Origin: Treponema sp. UBA937
GTDB taxonomy: Bacteria > Spirochaetota > Spirochaetia > Treponematales > Breznakiellaceae
Assembly: GCA_002293455.1 (NCBI GenBank)
Contig: DBDH01000087.1
Coordinates: 18,155 to 53,802 of the forward strand
Direction: 5' to 3'
DNA length: 35,648 bases
Of the stretch, positions 15,796-21,740 are shown piece after piece. Below the pieces are notes generated by a model, which saw only the letters and a program-made list of their open reading frames with translations, made no database searches and was not told the origin of the DNA. Made by a program: the position numbers and the translations under genes. How positions within the stretch are numbered: the first letter of the stretch is position 1; every line of letters starts with the position of its first letter.

Positions 15796-16246
15796 AAGAG
15801 GCTTTAATGCGCTTGAAAGGCGTTCTGCCCACCGTAAAGCCCTTACCCGGAATATGGTTACTTCTTTATTTGAACATGAAAGAATTACCACAACCAAGGC
15901 AAAGGCCCTGGAAATACGCCGGAGCGCTGAAAAATTGATTACCCGGGCCAAGATTGATACCGTTCACAACCGCCGGATTGTTTCCAGCCGTTTGTTTGAC
16001 GAAGGAACGGTTGCAAAATTGTTTACCGATATTGCCCCCCGGATGAAAGACAGGGCCGGCGGGTATACAAGGGTTCTTAAACTTGGCGAGCGCCAGGGTG
16101 ACGCCGCTGAGATTGTTATCCTTGAATTGGTTGATTATAAACTTGATACCGGCGATGGCGATAAAAAGGCAAAAAAAGAAGCCAAAGCAAAGAAAGAAGG
16201 GGAAAAGAAAGAAAAAGCCCCCAAGACAGCGAAGGCTGAGGCATAA
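15785..16246 (+). CDS. rplQ: 50S ribosomal protein L17 with Lys/Glu/Ala tail
   Basis: The product is 153 residues, longer than the usual 115-130. The core MKHRRGFNALERRSAHRKA and TRAKIDTVHNRR are diagnostic. About 30 C-terminal residues form a low-complexity Lys/Glu/Ala tail (KKAKKEAKAKKEGEKKEK), probably disordered. The start lies inside the 3' end of rpoA, with GGAAGAG as a ribosome-binding site. Confidence 0.96.
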   Translation: MKHRRGFNALERRSAHRKALTRNMVTSLFEHERITTTKAKALEIRRSAEKLITRAKIDTVHNRRIVSSRLFDEGTVAKLFTDIAPRMKDRAGGYTRVLKLGERQGDAAEIVILELVDYKLDTGDGDKKAKKEAKAKKEGEKKEKAPKTAKAEA

Positions 16247-16260
16247 GGGAGGAACGGATC

Positions 16261-16440
16261 ATGTCGAAAGCGCACAGAGGAAAAGGCATTCGGGAACTTC
16301 CTTCCCGCGGGCGGGGAGAATGCCCGGTATGCAAAAGAACCAATATCAAAGTGCTGTACGAGCAGGCATCGGGCGAAGCCAAAATTAAGGTATGCAAGAC
16401 TTGTAAAGCCGCTGTTAAAAACGGTACAAAGAGCCTTTAG
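16261..16440 (+). CDS. Small zinc-ribbon protein ending the ribosomal operon
   Basis: The 59-residue product has two CxxC knuckles, Cys21/Cys24 (ECPVCKR) and Cys45/Cys48 (KVCKTCK), separated by 20 residues. This is a classic zinc-ribbon layout. The N terminus is basic (MSKAHRGKGIRELPSRGRG). GGGAGG lies a few bases before the ATG, and it starts 14 bases after rplQ on the same strand, just before the operon terminator. It is not a standard ribosomal protein by sequence. A ribosome- or RNA polymerase-associated role is inferred from position and basic charge only. Confidence 0.8.
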   Translation: MSKAHRGKGIRELPSRGRGECPVCKRTNIKVLYEQASGEAKIKVCKTCKAAVKNGTKSL

Positions 16441-16466
16441 GTTAGGCAAAATTGTTTCGTGATGAG

Positions 16467-16501
16467 AAGCTCCTGAATTTCAGTAATTCGGGAGCTTTTT
16501 T
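16467..16501 (+). terminator. Strong intrinsic terminator of the ribosomal operon
   Basis: A 13-bp stem pairs 16467-16479 with 16485-16497 (one G-U pair) around the loop TCAGT, and the stem ends in a run of T through 16501. It lies 26 bases after the last stop codon of the operon. Confidence 0.92.
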
Positions 16502-16505
16502 GTTT

Positions 16506-16528
16506 GTCCCTTCGACAGGCTCAGGGAC
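16506..16528. repeat. Short dyad resembling a widely dispersed intergenic repeat
   Basis: GTCCCT and AGGGAC flank TTCGACAGGCTC-like sequence. The core CCCTTCGACAGGCTCAGGG resembles a short palindromic motif that I recall from the intergenic regions of many bacteria. It lies directly after the operon terminator. Only one copy was noticed in this window. Confidence 0.4.
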
Positions 16529-16593
16529 CGACAAAGTCTGGCGGTTGAATTCACTAAAGTCCGAGAATGGGGAACGCAATTGTGGTTAATACC

Positions 16594-16623
16594 CCGAGAC
16601 TGGGCGTATACGCCGCGCCTCGG
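16594..16623 (-). terminator. Interrupted dyad downstream of the cyclase-like gene
   Basis: CCGAG (16594-16598) pairs with CTCGG (16619-16623), enclosing the perfect palindrome GGCGTATACGCC (16603-16614). It sits seven bases beyond the stop codon of the minus-strand gene. There is no T-run on the minus strand, so a terminator role is uncertain; it may be a REP-like element. Confidence 0.3.
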
Positions 16624-16629
16624 AGCTGC

Positions 16630-18135
16630 TCATTTTTTCCCGGAATAAATCGTCATCGTCATCTTTTCTTTGTTTTGCTTTATTAAGTTGTACCAAAGAT
16701 TTTTTTTCATGATAAGTTCGGGAGACTTTTTGGCGGCCTTTCGGAGTTTTTCATACACTACCACGCCGTTTTTGGCGGCATAATAGGTTTTTAAGTTGTT
16801 ACCGTCAAAGATATTTTCGATTTTGTCATCTATTTGCTTGTCGATGCATTCTTCGTAGAGTTTCATCATAAGACCGTATTTGTCCGCCACACCTTTTACA
16901 TAATCCAGAATCAATCTGTCGAAATTCGGAATCAGTTCCATGATCTCAATGAGATGGTCAAGCGTTTCCATGGCATGAAAATAATCTTCATCTTGAAGAT
17001 AGGCTTTAACCGCTATTTCACACAATTGAATCGTCGTATCATTGGTCACAAGGAGAATGCCTGAGATCGCTTTTTTAGGGCTTACTCCGAATTGAGGCAT
17101 GACAACAGCTGTTTTTACAATAAGATCCATCAAATCGAGGAATACTTTCTGCTCCCACAGGCTGTCCCGAATGGATACATACAATTTATTTATTTCTTCG
17201 CTGAGTTTTTCTTTATATCGTTCACTTTCCTTAAAAACCACTTCACAGGTGGGAAGCATAACTCCTTTAAATTCAATAAGACCAGTATCAAAAAAATAAA
17301 TCTTGTCTTTTTTAAGCAGTGAGCATTTATTTACTGAATTTTCCTTCACAAAGTTGATATACATCTGTTTTGTAGTCATGACTCTGGATTCTTTGGGGGA
17401 AAGTTCATTGGCGCGGGATTGCAGACGTGCCGCGGTATTCAAAAGAAAACCTGAAAGATTCCCGGCTTCCGTAATAATAAGAGGAATCGAAGTATTTCCT
17501 CCGGCAATTCCCGCGGAAATTTTGAAGGTTGGAAGAATAGCCGCGTCTCCGCTCCTTTGAGTGGATATTGCGGGATCGTCAACTACGTTGGTGTTTGCAA
17601 AAAAATCAGAAATGGATAATGCCGCCATCAGCGCGTCCGTGGCGGAAGCCGCTACAATAACAATTTCATCTCCGCGTTCACGCTGACTGACACAATGGCA
17701 CTGGGTAGAAATAGTTCTTATTTCGCGATTGATTGATCTATCCAACGTATGCAGCATAGACAAATTTTTCCGGGAATCCTGACAGAATTTTGTGTATCCA
17801 TGAATGTCCAGCATGGCGATATAAAGATTTGATATAGAAATCGTCCGTTTTAAGTTGCCTGCTTCAGGGAAATGCGGGTCGGGGATAACGAGTTCGCGCC
17901 AGATTTTTCCGTGCGTATTCTTGGAAATCCCCGAAAAAAACCCCCAATTTAGGGATTTGATCAAATCAAATCCTTTCATAACAACTGGATGGGTTCTTTT
18001 GTCCTTAATTATCGGAGAAAGATATTCCTTGAGTGCCGAAAAAGTGGTAAATTCCCTGGCGGTCGCTTTATCATAAATGTGAGAAAATAATTCATATTCC
18101 GAAGTGTTGTCGTTAAAATCGTTTAAATCTTTCAC
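16630..18135 (-). CDS. Class III adenylate/guanylate cyclase-like protein
   Basis: The product is 501 residues. A class III nucleotidyl cyclase core spans about residues 104-260. Metal-binding Asp110 is in YIAMLDIHGYTKF and Asp156 in ERGDEIVIVA. The transition-state residues Asn233 and Arg237 are in LLNTAARLQS. The purine-selecting positions look unusual: no clear Lys precedes the GD, and Asn226 stands where Asp is common. About 100 residues precede the core and about 240 mostly helical residues follow it, without a recognised domain. No membrane segment is evident. It starts with GTG at 18135, preceded by AAAGAAG. It converges on the ribosomal operon and diverges from the thioredoxin-like gene. 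Cyclic nucleotide synthesis is likely but not certain. Confidence 0.7.
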   Translation of the reverse strand: MKDLNDFNDNTSEYELFSHIYDKATAREFTTFSALKEYLSPIIKDKRTHPVVMKGFDLIKSLNWGFFSGISKNTHGKIWRELVIPDPHFPEAGNLKRTISISNLYIAMLDIHGYTKFCQDSRKNLSMLHTLDRSINREIRTISTQCHCVSQRERGDEIVIVAASATDALMAALSISDFFANTNVVDDPAISTQRSGDAAILPTFKISAGIAGGNTSIPLIITEAGNLSGFLLNTAARLQSRANELSPKESRVMTTKQMYINFVKENSVNKCSLLKKDKIYFFDTGLIEFKGVMLPTCEVVFKESERYKEKLSEEINKLYVSIRDSLWEQKVFLDLMDLIVKTAVVMPQFGVSPKKAISGILLVTNDTTIQLCEIAVKAYLQDEDYFHAMETLDHLIEIMELIPNFDRLILDYVKGVADKYGLMMKLYEECIDKQIDDKIENIFDGNNLKTYYAAKNGVVVYEKLRKAAKKSPELIMKKNLWYNLIKQNKEKMTMTIYSGKK

Positions 18136-18298
18136 GTTGATCTTCTTTAAGGTATGATAATAGTAAAAAGGATGTTACCCCTTTATGCTTTTAACAATGT
18201 TGTCCATAAGTATATCACAGAATTACTATTTTTGTATATGTGTATTTTTTTTCTCCTTTTCATTGCAGAAAAGGAATTGAAGCGTTATATTGATAGTG

Positions 18299-18670
18299 AT
18301 GATATATACATTAACAAAAGAAGATTGTGTATTTGCTGTTGAACACGGTGAATTTGCCGAAGACATCTGCGGTAGAACATCAAAAACAGTGATTATTCTG
18401 ACTCAAAGTTGGTGTCCGCAGTGGGCTGCGATGCGTCGGTATTTGGATGAGGCTGAAAGAAAAGCAAAAGATGCCTCTATCGATTTTTCCATCTTTTTTA
18501 TCGAGTATGATAAGGAAAGCTGGGCTGAAGAGTTTATGATGTTTAAGGAAAATGGATTTAAAAACAGAGAAATTCCCTATGTGAGGTATTATCAGGATGG
18601 AAAGCTTATGAACGAGAGTAACTTTATTCCGCTTAACGGTTTTTTAAAGAAAACCGGCATTCAGATTTAA
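18299..18670 (+). CDS. Thioredoxin-like protein with a single active-site cysteine
   Basis: The product is 123 residues when read from the ATG at 18299; TTG at 18290 and GTG at 18296 are in-frame alternatives, and no good ribosome-binding site decides between them. A thioredoxin fold is suggested by the strand VIILTQSWCPQW, by IDFSIFFIEYD, and by a cis-proline motif EIPYVRYYQDGKL (Pro93). The usual WCGPC is replaced by WCPQW, so Cys39 has no resolving partner at the +3 position. Two other cysteines (10 and 24) lie outside the motif. It may act as a monothiol redox, bacilliredoxin-like or non-catalytic protein. The fold assignment is reasonable; the role is inferred. Confidence 0.6.
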   Translation: MIYTLTKEDCVFAVEHGEFAEDICGRTSKTVIILTQSWCPQWAAMRRYLDEAERKAKDASIDFSIFFIEYDKESWAEEFMMFKENGFKNREIPYVRYYQDGKLMNESNFIPLNGFLKKTGIQI

Positions 18671-18710
18671 ACAGGTGCCTTTGAGATTATTCCGCTTAAA
18701 AGGCCTGTTT
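18669..18710 (+). terminator. Terminator-like hairpin after the thioredoxin-like gene
   Basis: AAACAGG (18669-18675) pairs with CCTGTTT (18704-18710), with an inner CCTTT/AAAGG pairing. The left arm overlaps the stop codon. No T-run follows beyond the TTT of the stem, so termination would be partial. Confidence 0.4.
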
Positions 18711-18798
18711 GAAAGAGCATAGAAGGTCCAGAAAGTAATTATCTTTTTGGATGGTCAAAAAAATTGAATCTGTAAAGTATTTTGTCACAATTTGTTGA

Positions 18799-18826
18799 TT
18801 TTTCTGAAAATTTACTATCAGAAAAA
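18799..18826. promoter_or_regulatory. 9-bp dyad upstream of the TPR gene
   Basis: TTTTTCTGA (18799-18807) pairs with TCAGAAAAA (18818-18826) around a 10-base loop. It ends 37 bases before the TPR start codon. It could be a two-way terminator or a leader hairpin. No convincing promoter was found in this spacer. Confidence 0.35.
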
Positions 18827-18863
18827 AGGGTTGTTTTTTGTATGTTAGATTTAGGAGGGGAAT

Positions 18864-19427
18864 ATGGAAACTGCCGCTGATCTTAATAATTCTGGAATAG
18901 CTTTGACAGAGGCAAACCGCCCGAATGATGCCATTCCTTTGTTTCGCAAAGCTCTTATGTTGGAATCCCAAAATCCGCTTCTTTGGTTGAATTTGGGAAT
19001 TGCCCAGCAGCGAACCGGGGAATATGATGAAGCCGTCATTAGTTTTAAGAACGCGTTAGCGATAGATGATGAAATTGCCGACGCGTGGCTTTCCTTGGGA
19101 TTGATATATTATGAGTTGGAATACTTTGATCTCGCCGAAAGCAGTTATCAGCGTTCGCTCATGCTGGATGGTACCAATTCCAAAGCCTGGAATGATTTAG
19201 GGGTTCTCTATTTTGCGGAAGGGGATTTTGAAGAAGCCCGTTATTGCTTTGAACAAGCGCTCACGCTGCTGCCTCATTATTATGATGCTCTTTATAATGC
19301 GCGGGATGTTTGCAGGGAATTGGAAGATTATCGGGCGGCTGCCGAGTTTGAACGCATTCTTTCCGAAATAAAAAACTCGAACGTGAATAATTATCGAAGA
19401 AGTTTTTATTTGTGCGGAGGAGTTTGA
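18864..19427 (+). CDS. Tetratricopeptide repeat protein
   Basis: The product is 187 residues and made almost entirely of about four to five TPR units of 34 residues. Examples are NPLLWLNLGIAQQRTGEYDEA, IADAWLSLGLIYYELEYFDLA and SKAWNDLGVLYFAEGDFEEA. TPRs are protein-interaction scaffolds; the partner is unknown. There is no signal peptide or membrane segment, so it should be cytoplasmic. AGGAGGGG lies just upstream of the ATG, a strong ribosome-binding site. The last 15 residues are outside the repeats. It may be coexpressed with the YmdB-like gene 127 bases downstream, though a promoter candidate lies between them. Confidence 0.9.
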   Translation: METAADLNNSGIALTEANRPNDAIPLFRKALMLESQNPLLWLNLGIAQQRTGEYDEAVISFKNALAIDDEIADAWLSLGLIYYELEYFDLAESSYQRSLMLDGTNSKAWNDLGVLYFAEGDFEEARYCFEQALTLLPHYYDALYNARDVCRELEDYRAAAEFERILSEIKNSNVNNYRRSFYLCGGV

Positions 19428-19500
19428 TGCCCCGAATACAATCCCGCTCGCGGATAATCATCTTCTGGGATAAGAGCTCTGTTTTTTAAACATACCGTTA

Positions 19501-19528
19501 TTGGAAAACATTGTTTCTCAAGTATTAT
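19501..19528 (+). promoter_or_regulatory. Promoter candidate for the YmdB-like/RseC-like pair
   Basis: TTGGAA (19501-19506) and TATTAT (19523-19528) are 16 bases apart, about 30 bases before the GGAG ribosome-binding site of the next gene. Confidence 0.4.
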
Positions 19529-19554
19529 ACATTGATAAATGTTTGGAGAATTAA

Positions 19555-20364
19555 TTGACTATCGCATATATTGCTGAAATTATCGGAAAAGCAGGAGTGT
19601 ATTCCTTTAAAAAAGGACTTGCGGAACTTAAAAATCAAAGGAAGATTGATTTTGTCATTGCCTGTGCCGACGGAGTTACCGGAGGAGCCGGGCTTGGAAG
19701 GAATCATGCCGGATATTTGCGGAAGATTGGCGCGGATGTTTTGACCACAGGCGATTGCTGTTTCTTCAAAAAAGATATGGTCGAAAATTTTGACAAGATT
19801 CCGTATGTTCTGCGTCCGGATAATTTGACATCATCCGCGCCCGGCTATGGTTCGCGGATATTTAAAGCCGGAAATATAAAAGTAGCTGTGGCGTCTTTGC
19901 TGGGTCAAAGCGGATTCCTGCGGCTTCATGCGGATAATCCTTTCGCGCGGATTCCCATAATGCTTGAACGGATGCATCAGGAAACGCCTATTGTGATCAT
20001 TGATTTTCACGCGTCTACCACCGCGGAAAAAATAATGTTTTTGCAGGCGGCGAGAGGACAATCTTCCGCGGTAATCGGTTCGCACTTTAAGGTACAAACT
20101 GCCGATGAAGGCATTTTTGACGGAACAGCGTATATTACTGACGCGGGCCGGACGGGGAGCATCAATTCTGTTGGAGGATTGGATGCTGAAACAAAAATCC
20201 GTGAACTGCGTTCGGGGATTCCGGAATGGTCGGCGGAAGCCTGGGATAAACCTGAAATGCAGGGGCTTATAATCGAAATACATGAAAGCGGAAGAAGCAA
20301 ATCGATAGAACGGATCAAGATAGCTTTGCCGGAGGCGGATCGTGAGAGAGACGGGCAGAATTAG
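19555..20364 (+). CDS. YmdB-family metallophosphoesterase homologue with altered metal site
   Basis: The product is 269 residues, the normal length for the YmdB/TIGR00282 family, whose active members are metal-dependent phosphodiesterases of cyclic 2',3'-AMP. The fold signature is clear: AEIIGKAG, KIDFVIACADG, DVLTTGD, IDFHASTTAEK, GSHFKVQTADE and YITDAGRTG. Compared with the canonical ligands as I remember them, Asp8 is Glu8, Glu39 is Asp39, the following Asn is Gly40, Asn67 is Asp67, the catalytic His68 is Cys68, and the last histidine of GTHTHVQ is Lys179. His152 and His177 are kept. Activity may be lost or changed. It starts with TTG at 19555, with GGAG six bases upstream. Its 3' end overlaps the RseC-like gene by 23 bases. 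Confidence 0.85.
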   Translation: MTIAYIAEIIGKAGVYSFKKGLAELKNQRKIDFVIACADGVTGGAGLGRNHAGYLRKIGADVLTTGDCCFFKKDMVENFDKIPYVLRPDNLTSSAPGYGSRIFKAGNIKVAVASLLGQSGFLRLHADNPFARIPIMLERMHQETPIVIIDFHASTTAEKIMFLQAARGQSSAVIGSHFKVQTADEGIFDGTAYITDAGRTGSINSVGGLDAETKIRELRSGIPEWSAEAWDKPEMQGLIIEIHESGRSKSIERIKIALPEADRERDGQN

Positions 20365-20764
20365 CGAAATTCACGGAGAGACGGTAACGGTTTCTTGCGG
20401 AGAACTTGCCGACTGTTTCGGCTGTATGAATCAGGAATGTAAGTCCAACAAAAAAATTATTGCCGCGGAAAACCGCCGTCATCTCGATTTATTTCCGGGA
20501 CAGTTTGTCGAAATTGAGATTAGTACGGCTGGAGCGTTTATCCAGTTTTTGCAGTCGATGTTGCCGCCGCTTGGAGGTTTCGCGGCAGCGTATCTTATCA
20601 TGATGCTTTTTTTCCCCGCTTCCGGTGACGGGATTCGGGCGGCTGTCGGCGTTATCGGTCTTTTTCTTGCCGGTTTCGCGGCCGTTATCTACCGTAAAAA
20701 GTTATTCGCGAAAAATAATCCCTGGGTTGTTAAAGTGCTTGATGAAACGAAACGTAAAACATGA
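20342..20764 (+). CDS. RseC/MucC-like positive regulator, membrane protein
   Basis: The product is 140 residues. The N-terminal domain has a four-cysteine motif, Cys19, Cys25, Cys28 and Cys33 (SCGELADCFGCMNQECK), as in RseC proteins. Two hydrophobic helices follow, about residues 65-90 and 97-116, and then a basic cytoplasmic tail. RseC homologues act in sigma-E control and in the SoxR-reducing system linked to Rnf complexes; which role applies here is unknown. The GTG start at 20342 has GGAGG at 20331 and lies within the end of the YmdB-like gene, so translation is probably coupled. Confidence 0.75.
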   Translation: MRETGRISEIHGETVTVSCGELADCFGCMNQECKSNKKIIAAENRRHLDLFPGQFVEIEISTAGAFIQFLQSMLPPLGGFAAAYLIMMLFFPASGDGIRAAVGVIGLFLAGFAAVIYRKKLFAKNNPWVVKVLDETKRKT

Positions 20765-20777
20765 AGATGAGCCGCTT

Positions 20778-20808
20778 GTAATTGCAAAAACTGGAGTTTT
20801 GCAATTAC
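20778..20808. terminator. 12-bp dyad after the RseC-like gene
   Basis: GTAATTGCAAAA (20778-20789) pairs perfectly with TTTTGCAATTAC (20797-20808) around a seven-base loop. It begins 14 bases after the stop codon and is a likely 3' end of the transcript, although no T-run follows. Confidence 0.55.
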
Positions 20809-20820
20809 CTCAGATTATCG

Positions 20821-20849
20821 TTGCTTTATTTTAGAATCCATAGTATATT
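20821..20849 (+). promoter_or_regulatory. Promoter of the small heat-shock gene
   Basis: TTGCTT (20821-20826) and TATATT (20844-20849) are exactly 17 bases apart. Transcription would start near 20856 and leave a leader of about 115 bases before the start codon at 20972. No CIRCE element was seen. Confidence 0.55.
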
Positions 20850-20890
20850 GAATTTGATATGATGTCCTTGTCGGGGAATTGTATCAAGCC

Positions 20891-20966
20891 GGGTGGTATA
20901 CCCGCTGGGATTGCTCCGTTGGGAGAATCCTTTATTTACTGGGCCTTTTGGGCCGGAAAAAGGAGC
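20891..20966 (+). promoter_or_regulatory. Possible RNA thermometer in the hsp20 leader
   Basis: The ribosome-binding site AAAGGA (20959-20964) can pair with TCCTTT (20928-20933), enclosing a GGCC/GGCC hairpin (20942-20945 with 20951-20954, loop TTTTG). A separate small hairpin, GGGT/ACCC, lies at 20891-20903. GCTCC at 20913-20917 offers a second partner for GGAGC (20962-20966). Hiding of the Shine-Dalgarno sequence in a sHSP leader is the hallmark of thermometers such as ROSE and fourU; this element is not an obvious copy of either. Confidence 0.4.
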
Positions 20967-20971
20967 TTTAT

Positions 20972-21487
20972 ATGAAAAGCAACCGGAATTATAATGACAT
21001 TGGGCAGGTTTTCGATGAAATATTCGACGCCGCCCGCAGTATTGGCGATGAATTTAAACGCAATTTCAACGATTTCAATTTTGAAACTCAATGGAAACAT
21101 TGCGATGAAAACGCCGATTATTACCCAAACTATTCTTATCCTCCTATGAACATGTTTATGACTCAGGATCGTCATCTGATTTTTGAGTTTGCCCTTGCCG
21201 GATTTGATGAGAAAAATATCTCCCTGAATTTTCAGGGGGATTATATGATTTTTTCGGCAGCGATTGATGTTCCGCCTGAAACCGGCGAAAATCTCAAGTT
21301 TTTTAAACGGCGCCTGAAACTCAAGGATATTGAAAAGCAAAAGTATTTTGTTCCCGCGGATAAATATGATCAAGAGAAGGTTAAGGCCGTTTTTAAGAAC
21401 GGTATTCTGAAAGTAACCGTGCCGCCCCAGGAATATCTTGATCAAAATGGCGGCGTGAAAATCGAAATCGTGAGAGAGGACGATTAA
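20972..21487 (+). CDS. Small heat-shock protein, Hsp20/alpha-crystallin family
   Basis: The product is a 171-residue ATP-independent holdase chaperone. The alpha-crystallin domain runs from about residue 65 to 155, with LIFEFALAGFDEKNIS at the start and the conserved NGILKVTVPP strand at the end. The C-terminal tail VKIEIVRED carries an I-x-I-like element for oligomer contacts. The N-terminal region is rich in Asn, Phe and Tyr. The ATG at 20972 is chosen because AAAGGAG lies seven bases upstream; a longer reading from 20879 would run through the leader structure. It is probably heat-regulated through its leader. Confidence 0.9.
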   Translation: MKSNRNYNDIGQVFDEIFDAARSIGDEFKRNFNDFNFETQWKHCDENADYYPNYSYPPMNMFMTQDRHLIFEFALAGFDEKNISLNFQGDYMIFSAAIDVPPETGENLKFFKRRLKLKDIEKQKYFVPADKYDQEKVKAVFKNGILKVTVPPQEYLDQNGGVKIEIVREDD

Positions 21488-21500
21488 CGTTTAGCAGATG

Positions 21501-21578
21501 GCAGGGAACAGTTAGAAGAGATGAAAAAATCTTACGTTTATTACTTGTTCAATGCTGACTGCTCCCCGCTCGTTTTTT
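21501..21578 (+). terminator. Long imperfect terminator after hsp20
   Basis: Arm 21501-21515 pairs with 21555-21569 as stems of 2, 4 and 7 bp separated by single mismatches (with one G-U pair), around a loop of about 39 bases. Six T follow at 21573-21578. The large loop makes it weaker than a standard terminator. Confidence 0.45.
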
Positions 21579-21632
21579 AGTCAGAGTTTTTATGATTTGT
21601 CGGTTTTCTCATCTTATTGATATATCTTAGGC

Positions 21633-21665
21633 TTGAGTTCTTTCATGAGAAAAATTGAGTTCTTT
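21633..21665. repeat. Two 11-bp direct repeats 22 bases apart
   Basis: TTGAGTTCTTT occurs at 21633-21643 and again at 21655-21665, a phase of two helical turns, about 75 bases before the next start codon. This spacing is typical of activator or repressor half-sites. A weak promoter (TTGATA at 21693-21698, TATAGA at 21714-21719, 15-base spacer) lies just downstream. Confidence 0.35.
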
Positions 21666-21740
21666 GGAAACTTCAGTTTTCGAAGAAGTCTATTGATAAA
21701 CATCACTAAGTCTTATAGAGACACAAATAAAGGATTTTTT

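Noticed and set aside
18154..18342. 62-codon plus-strand frame with a hydrophobic stretch
   Set aside because: It overlaps the thioredoxin-like gene in another frame, is made of AT-rich intergenic sequence and has no ribosome-binding site.
19555..20764. Idea that the YmdB-like and RseC-like genes belong to an Rnf or SoxR operon
   Set aside because: No rnf, soxR or sigma-E genes are present in the window.
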